The position numbers were made by a program, and so were the translations under genes. From Halovivax limisalsi (lineage in GTDB: Archaea > Halobacteriota > Halobacteria > Halobacteriales > Natrialbaceae), in contig NZ_CP095757.1 in the NCBI RefSeq assembly GCF_023093535.1, positions 1,054,001 to 1,118,000 on the forward strand: DNA of 64,000 nt, given 5' to 3'. Of the stretch, positions 17,478 to 26,656 are shown one piece after another. Positions within the stretch are counted from its first letter, which is position 1, and every line of letters starts with the position of its first letter. The notes below the pieces were generated by a model, which saw nothing but the letters and a program-made list of their open reading frames with translations, was not told where the DNA came from and did no database searches.

Positions 17478-18785
17478 ATGTTCGACAACCTGAAGGAGAA
17501 GCTCGGGAGTTTCCGCTCCGAGGCCGAAGACGTCGCCGACGAGAACGCCGAGGAACTCCCCGCATCGGAGGCGCCCGAGGAGGCCGACTCCGCCGACGGG
17601 GCCGGGTCCGAGGGCGTCGCAGCGCCCGAAGACGGGGCCGCGGACACCGAGGACGCAACCGCGGAGTCCGCGTCCGCGGGGTCGGCGGCCGAGCGTGCGG
17701 TCTCCGAGGGTGCGACGTCCGAATCCCCGGAGGTGGCAGAATCCGCCGAAGCGACAGCGTCCTCGGAGGCGACGGCGTCTACTGAGACGTCCGCGACGAG
17801 CGACGCAGACGCAGAACCAACCGCGGACGCCGAGGATTCGGCCGACAGCTCCGGTCTCATCGGCTCGGCCGGCGAGGCTGAAACCTCGGAGCGCTCCGCG
17901 GGCTTCGGCCGCAAGGCGGCCTCGCTCGCCCGCGGTCGATTCGTCATCGAGGAGGCCGACCTGCAGGGCCCGCTCGACCAGCTCGAACTGGCGCTGCTGT
18001 CGAGCGACGTCGAGGTTGGCGTCGTCGACGAGATCGTCGAGACGATGCGCGACGAACTCGTCGGCGAGACCCGTACGTTCACCACGTCGACCGGCGAGGT
18101 CGTCGAGGACGCGTTGCGGACGGCGATCGTCGACGTGATCAGCGTCGGCCAGTTCGACGTCGAGGAGCGGGTCGCCGAGGCCGAAAAGCCCCTGGTGATC
18201 GTCTTCACCGGCGTCAACGGCGTCGGGAAGACGACCTCGATCGCCAAGCTCGACCGCTGGCTCGAAGAGCGGGGTTACTCCACCGTCATGGCAAACGGCG
18301 ACACCTACCGCGCGGGTGCGAACGAGCAGATTACCGAACACGCCGAGGCGCGCGGGACCAAACTCATCTCCCACCAGCAGGGCGGCGACCCGGCGGCCGT
18401 CCTCTACGACGCCGTCGAGTACGCCGAGGCGAACGACGTCGACGTCGTCCTCGGCGACACGGCCGGCCGCCTCCACACCGACGAGGGGTTGATGGACCAG
18501 CTCGAGAAGATCGGCCGCGTCGTCGACCCGGACATGACGCTGTTCGTCGACGAGGCGGTGGCGGGCCAGGACGCCGTCAGGCGCGCCCGCGAGTTCGACG
18601 AGGCCGTGGAAATGGACGGGGCCATCCTGACGAAGGCCGACGCTGACTCCAACGGCGGCGCGGCGATCTCGATCGCGCAGGTGACGGGCAAACCGATTCT
18701 CTTCCTCGGCGTCGGCCAGGAGTACGACGATCTGGAGCGCTTCGACCCCGAGCAACTGGCCGATCGGTTGCTCGCCGAGGAGTAA
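17478..18785 (+). CDS. ftsY: Signal recognition particle receptor FtsY
   Basis: This 435-residue SRP-GTPase at the membrane receives the SRP-ribosome complex. After a short helix (MFDNLKEKLGSF), about 140 residues are an acidic Ala/Ser/Glu-rich A-domain, long even for haloarchaea. An N-domain helical bundle then precedes the G domain. The G domain has GVNGVGKTTSIAKL (G1), DTYRAGA (insertion box), DTAGR (G3) and TKAD (G4), and it ends in ILFLGVGQEYDDLERF. The partner SRP54 is encoded 5 kb downstream on the same strand. Confidence 0.97.
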   Translation: MFDNLKEKLGSFRSEAEDVADENAEELPASEAPEEADSADGAGSEGVAAPEDGAADTEDATAESASAGSAAERAVSEGATSESPEVAESAEATASSEATASTETSATSDADAEPTADAEDSADSSGLIGSAGEAETSERSAGFGRKAASLARGRFVIEEADLQGPLDQLELALLSSDVEVGVVDEIVETMRDELVGETRTFTTSTGEVVEDALRTAIVDVISVGQFDVEERVAEAEKPLVIVFTGVNGVGKTTSIAKLDRWLEERGYSTVMANGDTYRAGANEQITEHAEARGTKLISHQQGGDPAAVLYDAVEYAEANDVDVVLGDTAGRLHTDEGLMDQLEKIGRVVDPDMTLFVDEAVAGQDAVRRAREFDEAVEMDGAILTKADADSNGGAAISIAQVTGKPILFLGVGQEYDDLERFDPEQLADRLLAEE

Positions 18786-18954
18786 CTCGCCCGTCGGCAG
18801 ACTGACCCCTACTCGCGGTTCTTCGAGGCGACGCGTCACTCGTCGACACGCCGGTCGCTCGACCGAAGCGTTGTCGACTCAGTCGACCGCTTCGGCCGGC
18901 ACGGCGGCGCCCCATCGCTCGCGCGTCCCCCTGATCGATCGCGCTGAACGGTGG

Positions 18955-20451
18955 TCACTCCGATTCGGACCCGACGTCCCGCCAGTCCGGGGCGGTCGAA
19001 ATTTCTCGCGACGCACATGCGGCGAACGCGCCCAGCACGGCCTCCGAGAGCGCCGGGTGGACGTGTATCGGGTCCAGCACGTCCTCGACCGCGCCACCGC
19101 CGACGGTCATCGCGGATACGACCTCCTGAATCAGGACGGGCGCGTCGGGACCGACGACGTGACAGCCGAGGATCGATTCGCCGTCCGCGGCCGTAAGGAC
19201 CTGCACGAACGCCTCCGGCTCGTCGAGGAGCAGCCCCAGCGGCGCGACGTCGTACCCGACGCGGACGGCGTCGTACTCGATATCGTCTTCGTCCAGCGCC
19301 GCCGGCGTCGGGCCGACGCTGGCGACGCGCGGGTCGGTGAAGATCGCGTGCGGAACGACGTCCCTGTCCATCGTCTCCGGATCGCTTCCCCGCTCGCCAC
19401 CGTCCTCGCGGAGCCGGGCCAGCACGTTCGTACCGACCACCTCCGCTTCGCGATCGGCGACGTGTTTGAAGGGATCCGCCGGGAGGACGTCGCCGAGCGC
19501 CCAGACCCCGTCGACGTCGGTTTCGAGCGTCTCGTCGGTCGAGACGTGGCCGTCGTCCGTCGTCTCGACCCCCGTCGCGTCCAGCCCGAGGTCGTCGGTA
19601 TTCGGCCGGCGGCCCGTCGCGAGGAGGATCTCGTCGGCGCGGATCTCGATCGCCTCTCCGCCGTTGGCATCGTCGTCATCCCCGCCCTCGGTCGCGGGCT
19701 CTGCAAGGAGTACTCGTCCGCCGTCGTCGCTCGCCCGGATCTCGGTCGCCTCGTGGCCCGCGCGGACCGTACACCGGTCGGAGAGCGAGCGCGTGACGGC
19801 CTCGCTGACCGCGCGCGACTCCCGGGGGACGAGGACGTCGCTCCGCCCGACGATCGTGACGTCGACCCCGACGGCGTCGAAGAAGTGACCCAGTTCGACG
19901 CCGATGTAGCCGCCGCCGACGATGGCCAGGCTGTCGGGCGCCGAATCGAGGTAGAGCGCGTCGTCGCTGGTGAGGATCTCCACGTCCTCGACGCCGTCGA
20001 TCGGCGGAACGACCGGCCGGCCCCCGACGGCGATCACGACGTGCTCGCCGCGGATCCGTTCCCCGTCGGCGTCCCCGCCGTCGAGTTCGATCTCGCGGTC
20101 GTCGACGAAGCGGCCGGCGGCGTCGTACAGGGTGACGTTCTCAGTCGATTCGAGCGATTCCGCGGCTCGATCGGCCTTCTCGAAGACGGTGTCGTGGACG
20201 CGATCGACGACCGCCCCGTATTCGATCCCGTCGAGGGTAGCGTCGACGCCGAACCGATCGGCGCGACGGATCGTTTCACAGAGATCCGCCCGGTGGATTA
20301 GTCCCTTGGAGGGGACGCAACCCCGGGTGATACAGGCGCCGCCGATCGGCCCCGGTTCGACGACGGCCGCCTCGAATCCCTGCTTCGCCGCCGCGGTCGC
20401 GACCTGCGAGCCGGAGCCGCCGCCGAGGACGACGACGTCGAACGTGCGCAT
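18955..20451 (-). CDS. FAD-dependent disulfide oxidoreductase (dihydrolipoamide dehydrogenase-like)
   Basis: This 498-residue flavoprotein belongs to the class I pyridine nucleotide-disulfide oxidoreductases. The FAD-binding opening is VVVLGGGSGSQVA. The redox pair C40-ITRG-C45 lies in GGACITRGCVPSK, and the NAD(P) fold opens SLAIVGGGYIGVELG. ALGDV is the second FAD motif, and HVHPALSEAV at the dimer interface holds the catalytic His-Glu. The first 300 residues contain an acidic insertion (EGGDDDDANGGE). Mercuric or coenzyme A disulfide reductases share this plan, and no 2-oxoacid dehydrogenase genes adjoin it, so the substrate is open. It is convergent with ftsY. Confidence 0.88.
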   Translation of the reverse strand: MRTFDVVVLGGGSGSQVATAAAKQGFEAAVVEPGPIGGACITRGCVPSKGLIHRADLCETIRRADRFGVDATLDGIEYGAVVDRVHDTVFEKADRAAESLESTENVTLYDAAGRFVDDREIELDGGDADGERIRGEHVVIAVGGRPVVPPIDGVEDVEILTSDDALYLDSAPDSLAIVGGGYIGVELGHFFDAVGVDVTIVGRSDVLVPRESRAVSEAVTRSLSDRCTVRAGHEATEIRASDDGGRVLLAEPATEGGDDDDANGGEAIEIRADEILLATGRRPNTDDLGLDATGVETTDDGHVSTDETLETDVDGVWALGDVLPADPFKHVADREAEVVGTNVLARLREDGGERGSDPETMDRDVVPHAIFTDPRVASVGPTPAALDEDDIEYDAVRVGYDVAPLGLLLDEPEAFVQVLTAADGESILGCHVVGPDAPVLIQEVVSAMTVGGGAVEDVLDPIHVHPALSEAVLGAFAACASREISTAPDWRDVGSESE

Positions 20452-20602
20452 ACGGTCGTCTCACCACGGCCGCGCGCAAATAGGTGACAGCGGGTGATCG
20501 AGATGGTGGCCGGACGGATATCGAGACGGCGACAAGCCGGTGGTCGAGTACCGGACGGAGACGTCCCAGTCCGGCCAGCAGTCGAGCTGGCGAACTCGAT
20601 CC

Positions 20603-21013
20603 TCAATCGACCCGTCGAACCCGCTCCGCCAGCGCCGCCGCGTGCTCGTCGTCGAGCTCGCGGCGATCGAGCGAGAGGCCGATCCCGTCGTCGGTCTCGC
20701 GCGGAACGACGTGGACGTGGGCGTGATCGACCGTCCCCACCAGTGGGCCCGAGGTATAGAACGTGCTGAAGCCGTCCGGATCGAGGACGGCGTCGAGGCG
20801 ATCGGCCACCTCGCCGACGGCGTCGAGGACGGGGTCGCGGATCGCGTCGGCCGCCGTGAGTAGCTCCTCGCAGTGTGTCGTCGGAACGACCAGCGCGTGC
20901 CCCGTCGCGGCCGGGTTCTCGTCGAGGAAACTCACGGCGTCCTCGGTTCGGTAGAGTTCTGCCACCGCCCGCTCGCCGGCCGCGATCGCACAGAACGGAC
21001 AACCCCCTTCCAT
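20603..21013 (-). CDS. HIT family hydrolase
   Basis: This 136-residue histidine-triad protein is a nucleotidyl hydrolase or transferase of the Hint/Fhit type. The catalytic triad H97-A-H99-V-H101 lies in DHAHVHVVPR. C5 and C8 (CPFC) are half of the Hint zinc site; the other half appears to be H48 and H97 or nearby. The start at MEGGCPFC is the family N-terminus. The next gene upstream on this strand is the HicB-like gene, 61 nt away, but no functional link is known. Confidence 0.92.
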   Translation of the reverse strand: MEGGCPFCAIAAGERAVAELYRTEDAVSFLDENPAATGHALVVPTTHCEELLTAADAIRDPVLDAVGEVADRLDAVLDPDGFSTFYTSGPLVGTVDHAHVHVVPRETDDGIGLSLDRRELDDEHAAALAERVRRVD

Positions 21014-21074
21014 ACGTGACTGTACGACCGGGTAATCATAGGTTTGTCCCACCCCAACCTGTCTGGTGGCCCGC

Positions 21075-21293
21075 TCAGAGCCAGTCGTCCCCGTCGTCAG
21101 TTTCGCCTTCCTCGACCGTTTCGAGGGTCGCGGCCAGATTCCTGAGGGCGTCGGCTTTCGTCGGGCCCTGGCTCGAGAGGCCGGTCTCCTCGTCGTCGGC
21201 GATCCAGAGTCCGTCCTCGACGGTGATCGAGATGCCCGCCTCGACGGCTGTGCCGGGCGTCGACGAGGAGTCGTCTGGGGCGTCATCTGCCAT
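21075..21293 (-). CDS. HicB-like small protein
   Basis: This 72-residue acidic protein contains the HicB-type partial RNase-H-like fold: ISITVEDGLWIADDEETGLSSQGPTKADALRNLAATLE. In haloarchaea such proteins are annotated as HicB antitoxins. No hicA-like double-stranded RNA-binding toxin gene adjoins it, so it may be an orphan or serve another role. The start is placed at MADDAPDD; the open frame begins 16 codons earlier with an untypical segment. Confidence 0.7.
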   Translation of the reverse strand: MADDAPDDSSSTPGTAVEAGISITVEDGLWIADDEETGLSSQGPTKADALRNLAATLETVEEGETDDGDDWL

Positions 21294-21411
21294 ACGTGAC
21301 AATTGTCTCGGTCCGTGGAAATGGATGTCGGTCTGGTGCATAGCGATCGAACGCTTCGGCGTTTCGATGCTGATGGCAGTGGTAATCGTGGGATGTTGGG
21401 GCGACAGGGAA

Positions 21412-21881
21412 CTACCGACATTCGGAGTCGAACTGTCGGTAGGCGAGCACGTCCCCGCTTGCCGATTGAACCTCGACGCGCAATTGGCCGCTGACCGGTA
21501 GCGGATCGACGTACGTGAACTTGGTCACGACGCCGTCGTCACCCGTTCGATCTGCCGGTCCGACGTCGCCCTCGTGAATGGGGAGCGTATATAGCGGTGT
21601 TCGACGTTCTGCTTGTGGAGTGTACGCGTTGACTACTGTCGCATCCCTCTCTCGTATTTCTGACTCGTTCAACTCCACTCGGAGGAGGGCATTCCCGTCT
21701 TCGAGCGAGATTCTGGTCGTTCGAAGCGGCGGTACTCGATCGGCGTCGATGTCGTACATCGCAAACTCGCCGTTTCGTCGTCACTGGCAGTGCTGGAAAA
21801 CGCCGAACAGCCGGCGATACCAACCGTCGTAGCTGCCAGTACTCCACTCAGGAATGTTCGACGGGAACCATTCGGTCTCAT
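21412..21881 (-). pseudogene. Tat lipoprotein gene interrupted by a frameshift
   Basis: The first frame, from 21881, gives a Tat lipoprotein signal: RRTFLSGVLAATTVGIAGCSAF, with lipobox IAGC. After about 30 residues, near 21776-21790, the sense continues in another frame. That frame reads NGEFAMYDIDADRVPPLRTTRISLEDG, then RVELNESEIRERDATVVNAY, and ends in VLAYRQFDSECR. Together these make a lipoprotein of about 155 residues with a single beta-rich domain. I do not recognise the domain. One inserted or deleted base explains the break, either as gene decay or as a sequencing error. Confidence 0.6.
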
Positions 21882-22011
21882 TCGCTTCTATCCTGTTACC
21901 TGCGGACAAATAGCACCTCGCTGTGTTTCGAATGTATCGGTCCATGAGATTAGACATGAGTACATTTTATAGTCCATGAGGTCATACGAGCGAACACCTA
22001 CCTGAATCGCA

Positions 22012-22317
22012 ATGAGCAGTTCCGACGACACCAAGCACGTTCAAACCGAACTGGATGAAACTGAATACGATCGATTCCGGGAGTTCGCAACGGAAAATGG
22101 GCTGTCGCTCAAAGAAGCCGGGCGCGAGGCGCTGATCGAGTGGATCGAGCGACAACAGCGAGCGGATCCAGCCGACCGGGCGTTCACCGTCCTCGACGAG
22201 CTCGCGGACGCTCCGGCAGCGTCGGCGGAGACCGACGCTCGCGACGAAGATGATCTCGTCGAGGAGTGGAGCGGCGAGGATTTCACGCTTGCCGACGACC
22301 CGTCCGCGAAATCCTGA
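22012..22317 (+). CDS. Antitoxin-like protein (VapB-type candidate)
   Basis: This 101-residue protein lies six bases upstream of a PIN-domain gene. Its N-terminal part (VQTELDETEYDRFREFATENGLSLKEAGREALIEWIERQ) looks like a ribbon-helix-helix DNA-binding unit. The acidic C-terminal part (about 65-101) would be the toxin-binding tail. The arrangement is typical of VapBC pairs, in which the antitoxin represses the operon. TTTTATAG near 21967-21973 is a likely promoter. Assignment rests on gene order and fold pattern. Confidence 0.7.
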   Translation: MSSSDDTKHVQTELDETEYDRFREFATENGLSLKEAGREALIEWIERQQRADPADRAFTVLDELADAPAASAETDARDEDDLVEEWSGEDFTLADDPSAKS

Positions 22318-22323
22318 TATCGC

Positions 22324-22821
22324 ATGGCCGAACCAGTCGAGACCACGATCGGGACGGTCACGGCCGAGCATTTTCGTCCGGGCCACGTCCGGCATCAGGT
22401 CGTCGTCGGTCCGAAGTTCCTGTACGCCCTGTTCAATCCGTCCGATAGAATGCACCCGGTCTCGCGGGCGTTTATGGCGTTCGTTCGCGACGGTGACCTC
22501 CCGTATCGTCGGCTCGTCGTCAACGACCACATCGTTGACGAAGCTGCAACGCGGCTGAAAAAACAGGCATCGGTGCAGCATGCAGCATCCTTCCTGGCGA
22601 CCCTCGACGATAGTGCGGTCTATCAGTTCGAATCCGTCTCCGGGGCCGTCTTCGACGACGCCAAAGCGACGTTCGTGGAGTGGACCGATTTGGGTGCCTC
22701 CTTCACCGATTTCGTCGTGGCCACCCACATGGATGCCCTGGATATCGATCATATCGTGACGTATGACCGGCACTACGATGCATTCGACGTCACAACGCTT
22801 CCGTATCGGAGTCGGGACTAA
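22324..22821 (+). CDS. PIN-domain protein (VapC-type candidate) lacking the first Asp
   Basis: This 165-residue PIN-fold protein is paired with the upstream antitoxin-like gene. Typical elements are NDHIVDEAATRL (second acidic residue), SFTDFVVATHM (third) and HIVTYDRHYDAF (fourth, with the usual TYDxHF ending). The first strand normally ends in a catalytic Asp (VxDTNxL), but here it reads VVVGPKFLYALF, with Gly-Pro instead. About 25 residues precede that strand, longer than in classical VapC. RNase activity is therefore uncertain. It overlaps by 32 nt, tail to tail, with an open frame on the other strand. Confidence 0.72.
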   Translation: MAEPVETTIGTVTAEHFRPGHVRHQVVVGPKFLYALFNPSDRMHPVSRAFMAFVRDGDLPYRRLVVNDHIVDEAATRLKKQASVQHAASFLATLDDSAVYQFESVSGAVFDDAKATFVEWTDLGASFTDFVVATHMDALDIDHIVTYDRHYDAFDVTTLPYRSRD

Positions 22822-23390
22822 TCGAGTGCTCCATGCGGTTGCTCGCGTCAGTGTCGATGACGTCGTACATCCGGACCGTGTCGGGTGCGGACTCGATGGT
22901 TCCGTCGTACCCGGTTGCGAACGCCGCGGTTTCCTGAAGCGCAATAACGGGTCGTCCGTCGATCATCTCGGACTCGATCCGTAACCGCGGCTCGAAGACG
23001 ACCTGGATGGCACATCGATGTCGCCAGCAGGCCGGCGATTCTCCGCGGTCGGAATCCGAATCGATCGAAGAATATCGTCCGGGCGTTGAGCTCGGACTCA
23101 CTGACGGCGATAAATTGGGGGGTAGTCCGCTGGGTCGCGAGCAACCCGGTAGTCACCGCGAGTCCAGTCATCGACCCCATCGATGGCAGCACTGCTCGTC
23201 CGTGCCGGCGAACTGGGGGAGGACGGACTTCTGATAGTGATGGTGGCGAGCTGTCAGCTGGCGCCGTCGAGAACTCGAGACCGTATTTGCCAGCGACAGC
23301 CCAGTCGGCTGAAGCTGACTGGCGAGTTTCGTACCCAGCCGAGACGTCGCATTTCGCGTTACAATGCTCGAGTCGATCTTGCTGGTGCAT
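22790..23390 (-). pseudogene. Possible decayed gene of unknown type
   Basis: Two overlapping minus-strand frames each have protein-like character over part of this stretch. The upstream one contains a hydrophobic run, GSMTGLAVTTGLLATQ, then TPQFIAVSESELNARTIFFD. The downstream one reads VVFEPRLRIESEMIDGRPVIALQE, then FATGYDGTIESAPDTVRMYDVID, and ends at 22790. A shift near 23000 would join them into one membrane-anchored protein. I do not recognise the family, and the downstream frame could also be a short independent gene. The 3' end overlaps the PIN-domain gene. Confidence 0.35.
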
Positions 23391-23486
23391 CCAGGGAGGC
23401 GGTCGGTTTCTGATATCTCACTCGAGATTGCCACCGCCTCACTTCGTCACGCTCCTCATTGAACACCACCGACCCGCGCGAGAAAA

Positions 23487-23496
23487 GCCTTTAACG
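23487..23496 (+). promoter_or_regulatory. Promoter of srp54
   Basis: GCCTTTAACG is centred 28 nt before the srp54 ATG. The core AAGCCTTTAAC is identical to the one ahead of rpl39e. Confidence 0.65.
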
Positions 23497-23519
23497 GCGT
23501 CACCCCGTACCTCCAGCAA

Positions 23520-24917
23520 ATGGTACTCGACGACCTCGGGAGTTCGCTGCGGGGGACCTTGGACGACCTCCGCGGGAAGTCCCGGATCAGCGAGGAGGAC
23601 GTCCAGTCGGTCGTCAAGGAGATCCAGCGATCGCTGCTCTCGGCCGACGTGGACGTCTCGCTCGTGATGGACCTCTCGGACAGCATCGAGACGCGGGCCC
23701 TGGAGGAAGAGCCGCCCGCCGGAACGCCCGCGCGGGACTTCATCCTGCGCATCGTCTACGAGGAACTCGTCGCCCTCATCGGCGAGTCGACGGAACTGCC
23801 CCTGGAGGAGCAGACGATCCTGCTGGCCGGCCTGCAGGGGTCGGGGAAGACGACGTCCGCGGCGAAGATGGCCTGGTGGTTCTCGACGAAGGGGCTGAAG
23901 CCGGCAGTCATCCAGACCGACACGTTCCGGCCGGGCGCCTACGACCAGGCCCAGCAGATGACCGACCGCGCCGAGGTCGACTTCTACGGCGACCCGGACG
24001 CGGAGGATCCGGTCGAGATCGCCCGACAGGGCCTCGAGGAGACGTCCGAGGCCGACGTTCACATCGTCGACACCGCGGGTCGCCACGCCCTGGAGGACGA
24101 CCTCATCGCCGAGATCGAGGAGATCGAGGGCGTCGTCGAGCCCGACACCTCCCTGCTCGTGCTCGACGCCGCGATCGGGCAGGGCGCGAAGGATCAGGCC
24201 CGCGAGTTCGACGATTCGATCGGCATCGACGGCGTCGTCATCACGAAGTTAGACGGGACCGCGAAAGGGGGCGGCGCGCTGGCGGCCGTCGACCAGACCG
24301 ACTCCTCGATCGCCTTCCTCGGGACCGGCGAGGAGGTCGACGACATCGAGCGCTTCGAGCCCGAGGGCTTCATCTCCCGCCTCCTCGGGATGGGCGACCT
24401 CGGCCAGCTGGCCGAGCGCGTCGAGCGCGCGATGGAGCAGACCGACATCGAGGAGGACGACTGGGACCCCGAGGAGATGCTGCAGGGCAACTTCACCCTG
24501 AACGACATGCAGAAGCAACTCGAGGCGATGAACAACATGGGCCCGCTCTCGCAGGTCTTGGACATGATCCCCGGCATGGGCGGCGGGATCAAGGATCAGC
24601 TGCCCGACGACGCGATGGACGTCACCGAGGAACGCATGCACACGTTCCAGGTCATCATGGACTCGATGACCGACGCGGAAAAGGAGTATCCGCGCGCCAT
24701 CGGCGCCAGCCAGATCGAGCGCATCGCCCGCGGGTCGGGCACCAGCGAGGAGTCCGTCCGGGAACTGCTCCAGCAGTACAAGATGATGGAACAGACCATC
24801 AAGCAGTTCCAGGGCATGGGCTCGGAGAAGGAGATGCAGCGTATGATGCAGCAGATGCAACAGCAGGGCGGCGGTGGCGGCGGGATGGGCGGCATGGGCG
24901 GCGGCCCGTTCGGCTGA
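23520..24917 (+). CDS. srp54: Signal recognition particle protein SRP54
   Basis: This 465-residue GTPase subunit of the SRP binds signal sequences and 7S RNA and docks with FtsY. The N domain (about 1-90) opens [19 protein letters not shown]. The G domain has GLQGSGKTT (G1), [16 protein letters not shown] (G3) and [13 protein letters not shown] (G4 and after). The M domain, from about 300, includes LGMGDL, many methionines and an RNA-binding helix region. It ends in a Gln/Met/Gly tail ([19 protein letters not shown]). The length is as expected, and it is encoded alone with its own promoter. Confidence 0.97.
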   Translation: MVLDDLGSSLRGTLDDLRGKSRISEEDVQSVVKEIQRSLLSADVDVSLVMDLSDSIETRALEEEPPAGTPARDFILRIVYEELVALIGESTELPLEEQTILLAGLQGSGKTTSAAKMAWWFSTKGLKPAVIQTDTFRPGAYDQAQQMTDRAEVDFYGDPDAEDPVEIARQGLEETSEADVHIVDTAGRHALEDDLIAEIEEIEGVVEPDTSLLVLDAAIGQGAKDQAREFDDSIGIDGVVITKLDGTAKGGGALAAVDQTDSSIAFLGTGEEVDDIERFEPEGFISRLLGMGDLGQLAERVERAMEQTDIEEDDWDPEEMLQGNFTLNDMQKQLEAMNNMGPLSQVLDMIPGMGGGIKDQLPDDAMDVTEERMHTFQVIMDSMTDAEKEYPRAIGASQIERIARGSGTSEESVRELLQQYKMMEQTIKQFQGMGSEKEMQRMMQQMQQQGGGGGGMGGMGGGPFG

Positions 24918-25100
24918 ACTGCAGGCCCACCCGCTCTCCGATCCCGCGGGCGCCGCTATCCGCGACTACCGTTCTCGTCCTCGCCGCGTGGTTCCGCCAC
25001 GAGCCGCGTGCCTCGGACCATCGATTGCGCGTCTCGAACTGGCGCCAGCAGAGCCGTTTCGACTCGGTCTGACGGCCGCGGACCCGATCGGGAGGGCCAA

Positions 25101-25430
25101 TTAGACCCTCACCTGGGACTCGATCGTTTCCTGGATCGCACTCGTCACCTCGCACAGCGTCTCGACGCGGCCGGTCGGCTCGACCGTCCCGCGTCGCGGA
25201 TCGTACTCGATCACGTTCGCTCGAGCGAATTTCGGCAGGTCGTCGTGTATCAGGCGCGTTTCTACCTCCGAGGGGGGAACGTCGATCGAGGTGGCGACCG
25301 ACTCGGCCACGTCTCCCGTCCGGACGACCCCATCCGCCGACTGCAGGTATTCGAGAACTCGCTGGCGACGCTCGGCACCGACGAGGGTGCAGACGGTCCG
25401 GATATCGAGTTCGGTGGCGACGCGTGGCAT
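25101..25430 (-). CDS. Winged-helix protein, DUF7344 type
   Basis: This 109-residue haloarchaeal protein has a winged-helix fold. VCTLVGAERRQRVLEYLQSAD matches the helix pair that opens DUF7344 domains. GDVAESVATSIDVPPSEVETRLIHDDLPKF gives the recognition helix region, and ANVIEYDPRRGTVEPTG the wing. It is probably a transcription regulator of unknown target. A paralogue with the same fold is encoded at 43465-43818. It stands between srp54 and another HTH regulator on the same strand. Confidence 0.8.
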   Translation of the reverse strand: MPRVATELDIRTVCTLVGAERRQRVLEYLQSADGVVRTGDVAESVATSIDVPPSEVETRLIHDDLPKFARANVIEYDPRRGTVEPTGRVETLCEVTSAIQETIESQVRV

Positions 25431-25506
25431 AGATTACCATTATGGATCTGCATTGCAAATAGATGATCCGTACCCGATTACTGTTAGCATCTATTCACCT
25501 TCCGTC

Positions 25507-26448
25507 TCAGCGAGCGGACCGGTCGACGGCGTCGATCTCCAGATCGTCGGTCAGTTCGACGGCGAGCCGTTCGTCGTCCATCGCGAGCACCACCCGGAAC
25601 CGGTACGGATCGCGACCGAGGAGTTCCGTGCGAACGTTCCCGACGATCCGCGGATCCTCCCAGAGGAGTTCTCGGAAGGAGAAGAGGTCGTCGACGCCGT
25701 GATCGCAGAGAAAGGTGACGACCGACGGGTGGTAAAAGGCGCACGACCAGACCACCGAGAGGCGCTCGTATTCACAGTGGTCACACGAAAGCACCGCCCA
25801 CGCCTCGTCGCGACGGTCGCACGTCGAACAGAGTCCCGCGTCGCGTTCGTGGTCGGAACAGACCTCGAACGTCGCCTCGACCTGGGCGGCACACTCCGGA
25901 CAGATCCCGTTGAGCATCGGAATGATCTTCGAATCGTAGTGGAGGTGGGCGATGTCGACGAGTTCCGCCGGCGACCGGCCGGCGAGTCCGGACGGCGGGA
26001 ATTCGTAATTCATGAACGTCCCGTCGGGGCGCGACCCGCCGATCAGGCCGGGACAGCCGGTGCAGCTGACGGTGAGCGTTTCGTCCTCGTAGCTCACCTG
26101 GACCGGCGACCCGCAGAACGCACACTCCCGGTCGACGGTCACCGGCTCGATGGACGGATCGTCGGTGAACGACCCCTTCAGAACGCTGCGAATCACCTGC
26201 TCACCCGGCTGGCGTAACAGGTACCCCTCCGGTGATTTCTCGATGTACTGATCGCGTAGCTTCCCGAGGTGATACCCGAAATTCCCGTGGTCCTCCGGCG
26301 CCACGCGACGTCGGAGCTCGGCGTAGGACTTCGGCTCGTCGGCCTCCCAGAGCGCCCAGAGCACGCCCAGGCGAATCTCGTTTCCGAGGACCGAGAAGGC
26401 CTCGGTCGGCGGGATCGCCCACCGATCCGCCTCGTCGTCCGAAAACAT
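25507..26448 (-). CDS. ArsR-like HTH regulator with zinc ribbons
   Basis: This 313-residue haloarchaeal regulator has an N-terminal winged helix at about 15-100 (EAFSVLGNEIRLGVLWALWE, then SYAELRRRV and NFGYHLGKLRDQYI). Cysteine pairs follow that look like zinc ribbons: CAFC and CTGC near 112-134, CPEC near 185, CSTC near 210 and CDHC near 225. The C-terminal third (DLFSFRELLWEDPRIVG...) may be an effector domain. A TATA element 27 nt before the start indicates a leaderless transcript. Target genes are unknown. Confidence 0.82.
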   Translation of the reverse strand: MFSDDEADRWAIPPTEAFSVLGNEIRLGVLWALWEADEPKSYAELRRRVAPEDHGNFGYHLGKLRDQYIEKSPEGYLLRQPGEQVIRSVLKGSFTDDPSIEPVTVDRECAFCGSPVQVSYEDETLTVSCTGCPGLIGGSRPDGTFMNYEFPPSGLAGRSPAELVDIAHLHYDSKIIPMLNGICPECAAQVEATFEVCSDHERDAGLCSTCDRRDEAWAVLSCDHCEYERLSVVWSCAFYHPSVVTFLCDHGVDDLFSFRELLWEDPRIVGNVRTELLGRDPYRFRVVLAMDDERLAVELTDDLEIDAVDRSAR

Positions 26449-26470
26449 GTACTGAATTCGACAGTGGGGG

Positions 26471-26480
26471 AGTATAGACG
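26471..26480 (-). promoter_or_regulatory. TATA element of the HTH/zinc-ribbon regulator
   Basis: On the minus strand this reads CGTCTATACT, centred 27 nt before the ATG at 26448. A second AT-rich run (CTATATAT) lies near 26530 and may serve another start or be part of a regulatory site. Confidence 0.55.
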
Positions 26481-26656
26481 TTCGGGTCGATACACGGCCT
26501 GATACGTCGGTGATCCGGAACTCGTCTCCCTATATATCGATGTCGGTATGTGTTTATCGGGGACCGGATCTGCACCCCCTTGCCTATAGGCTGTGAGGGG
26601 GTCGTCTCGCTACCGAATTCGGGTCGAGCGGACGACGCGTCGGCGCGTTCGTCGGT

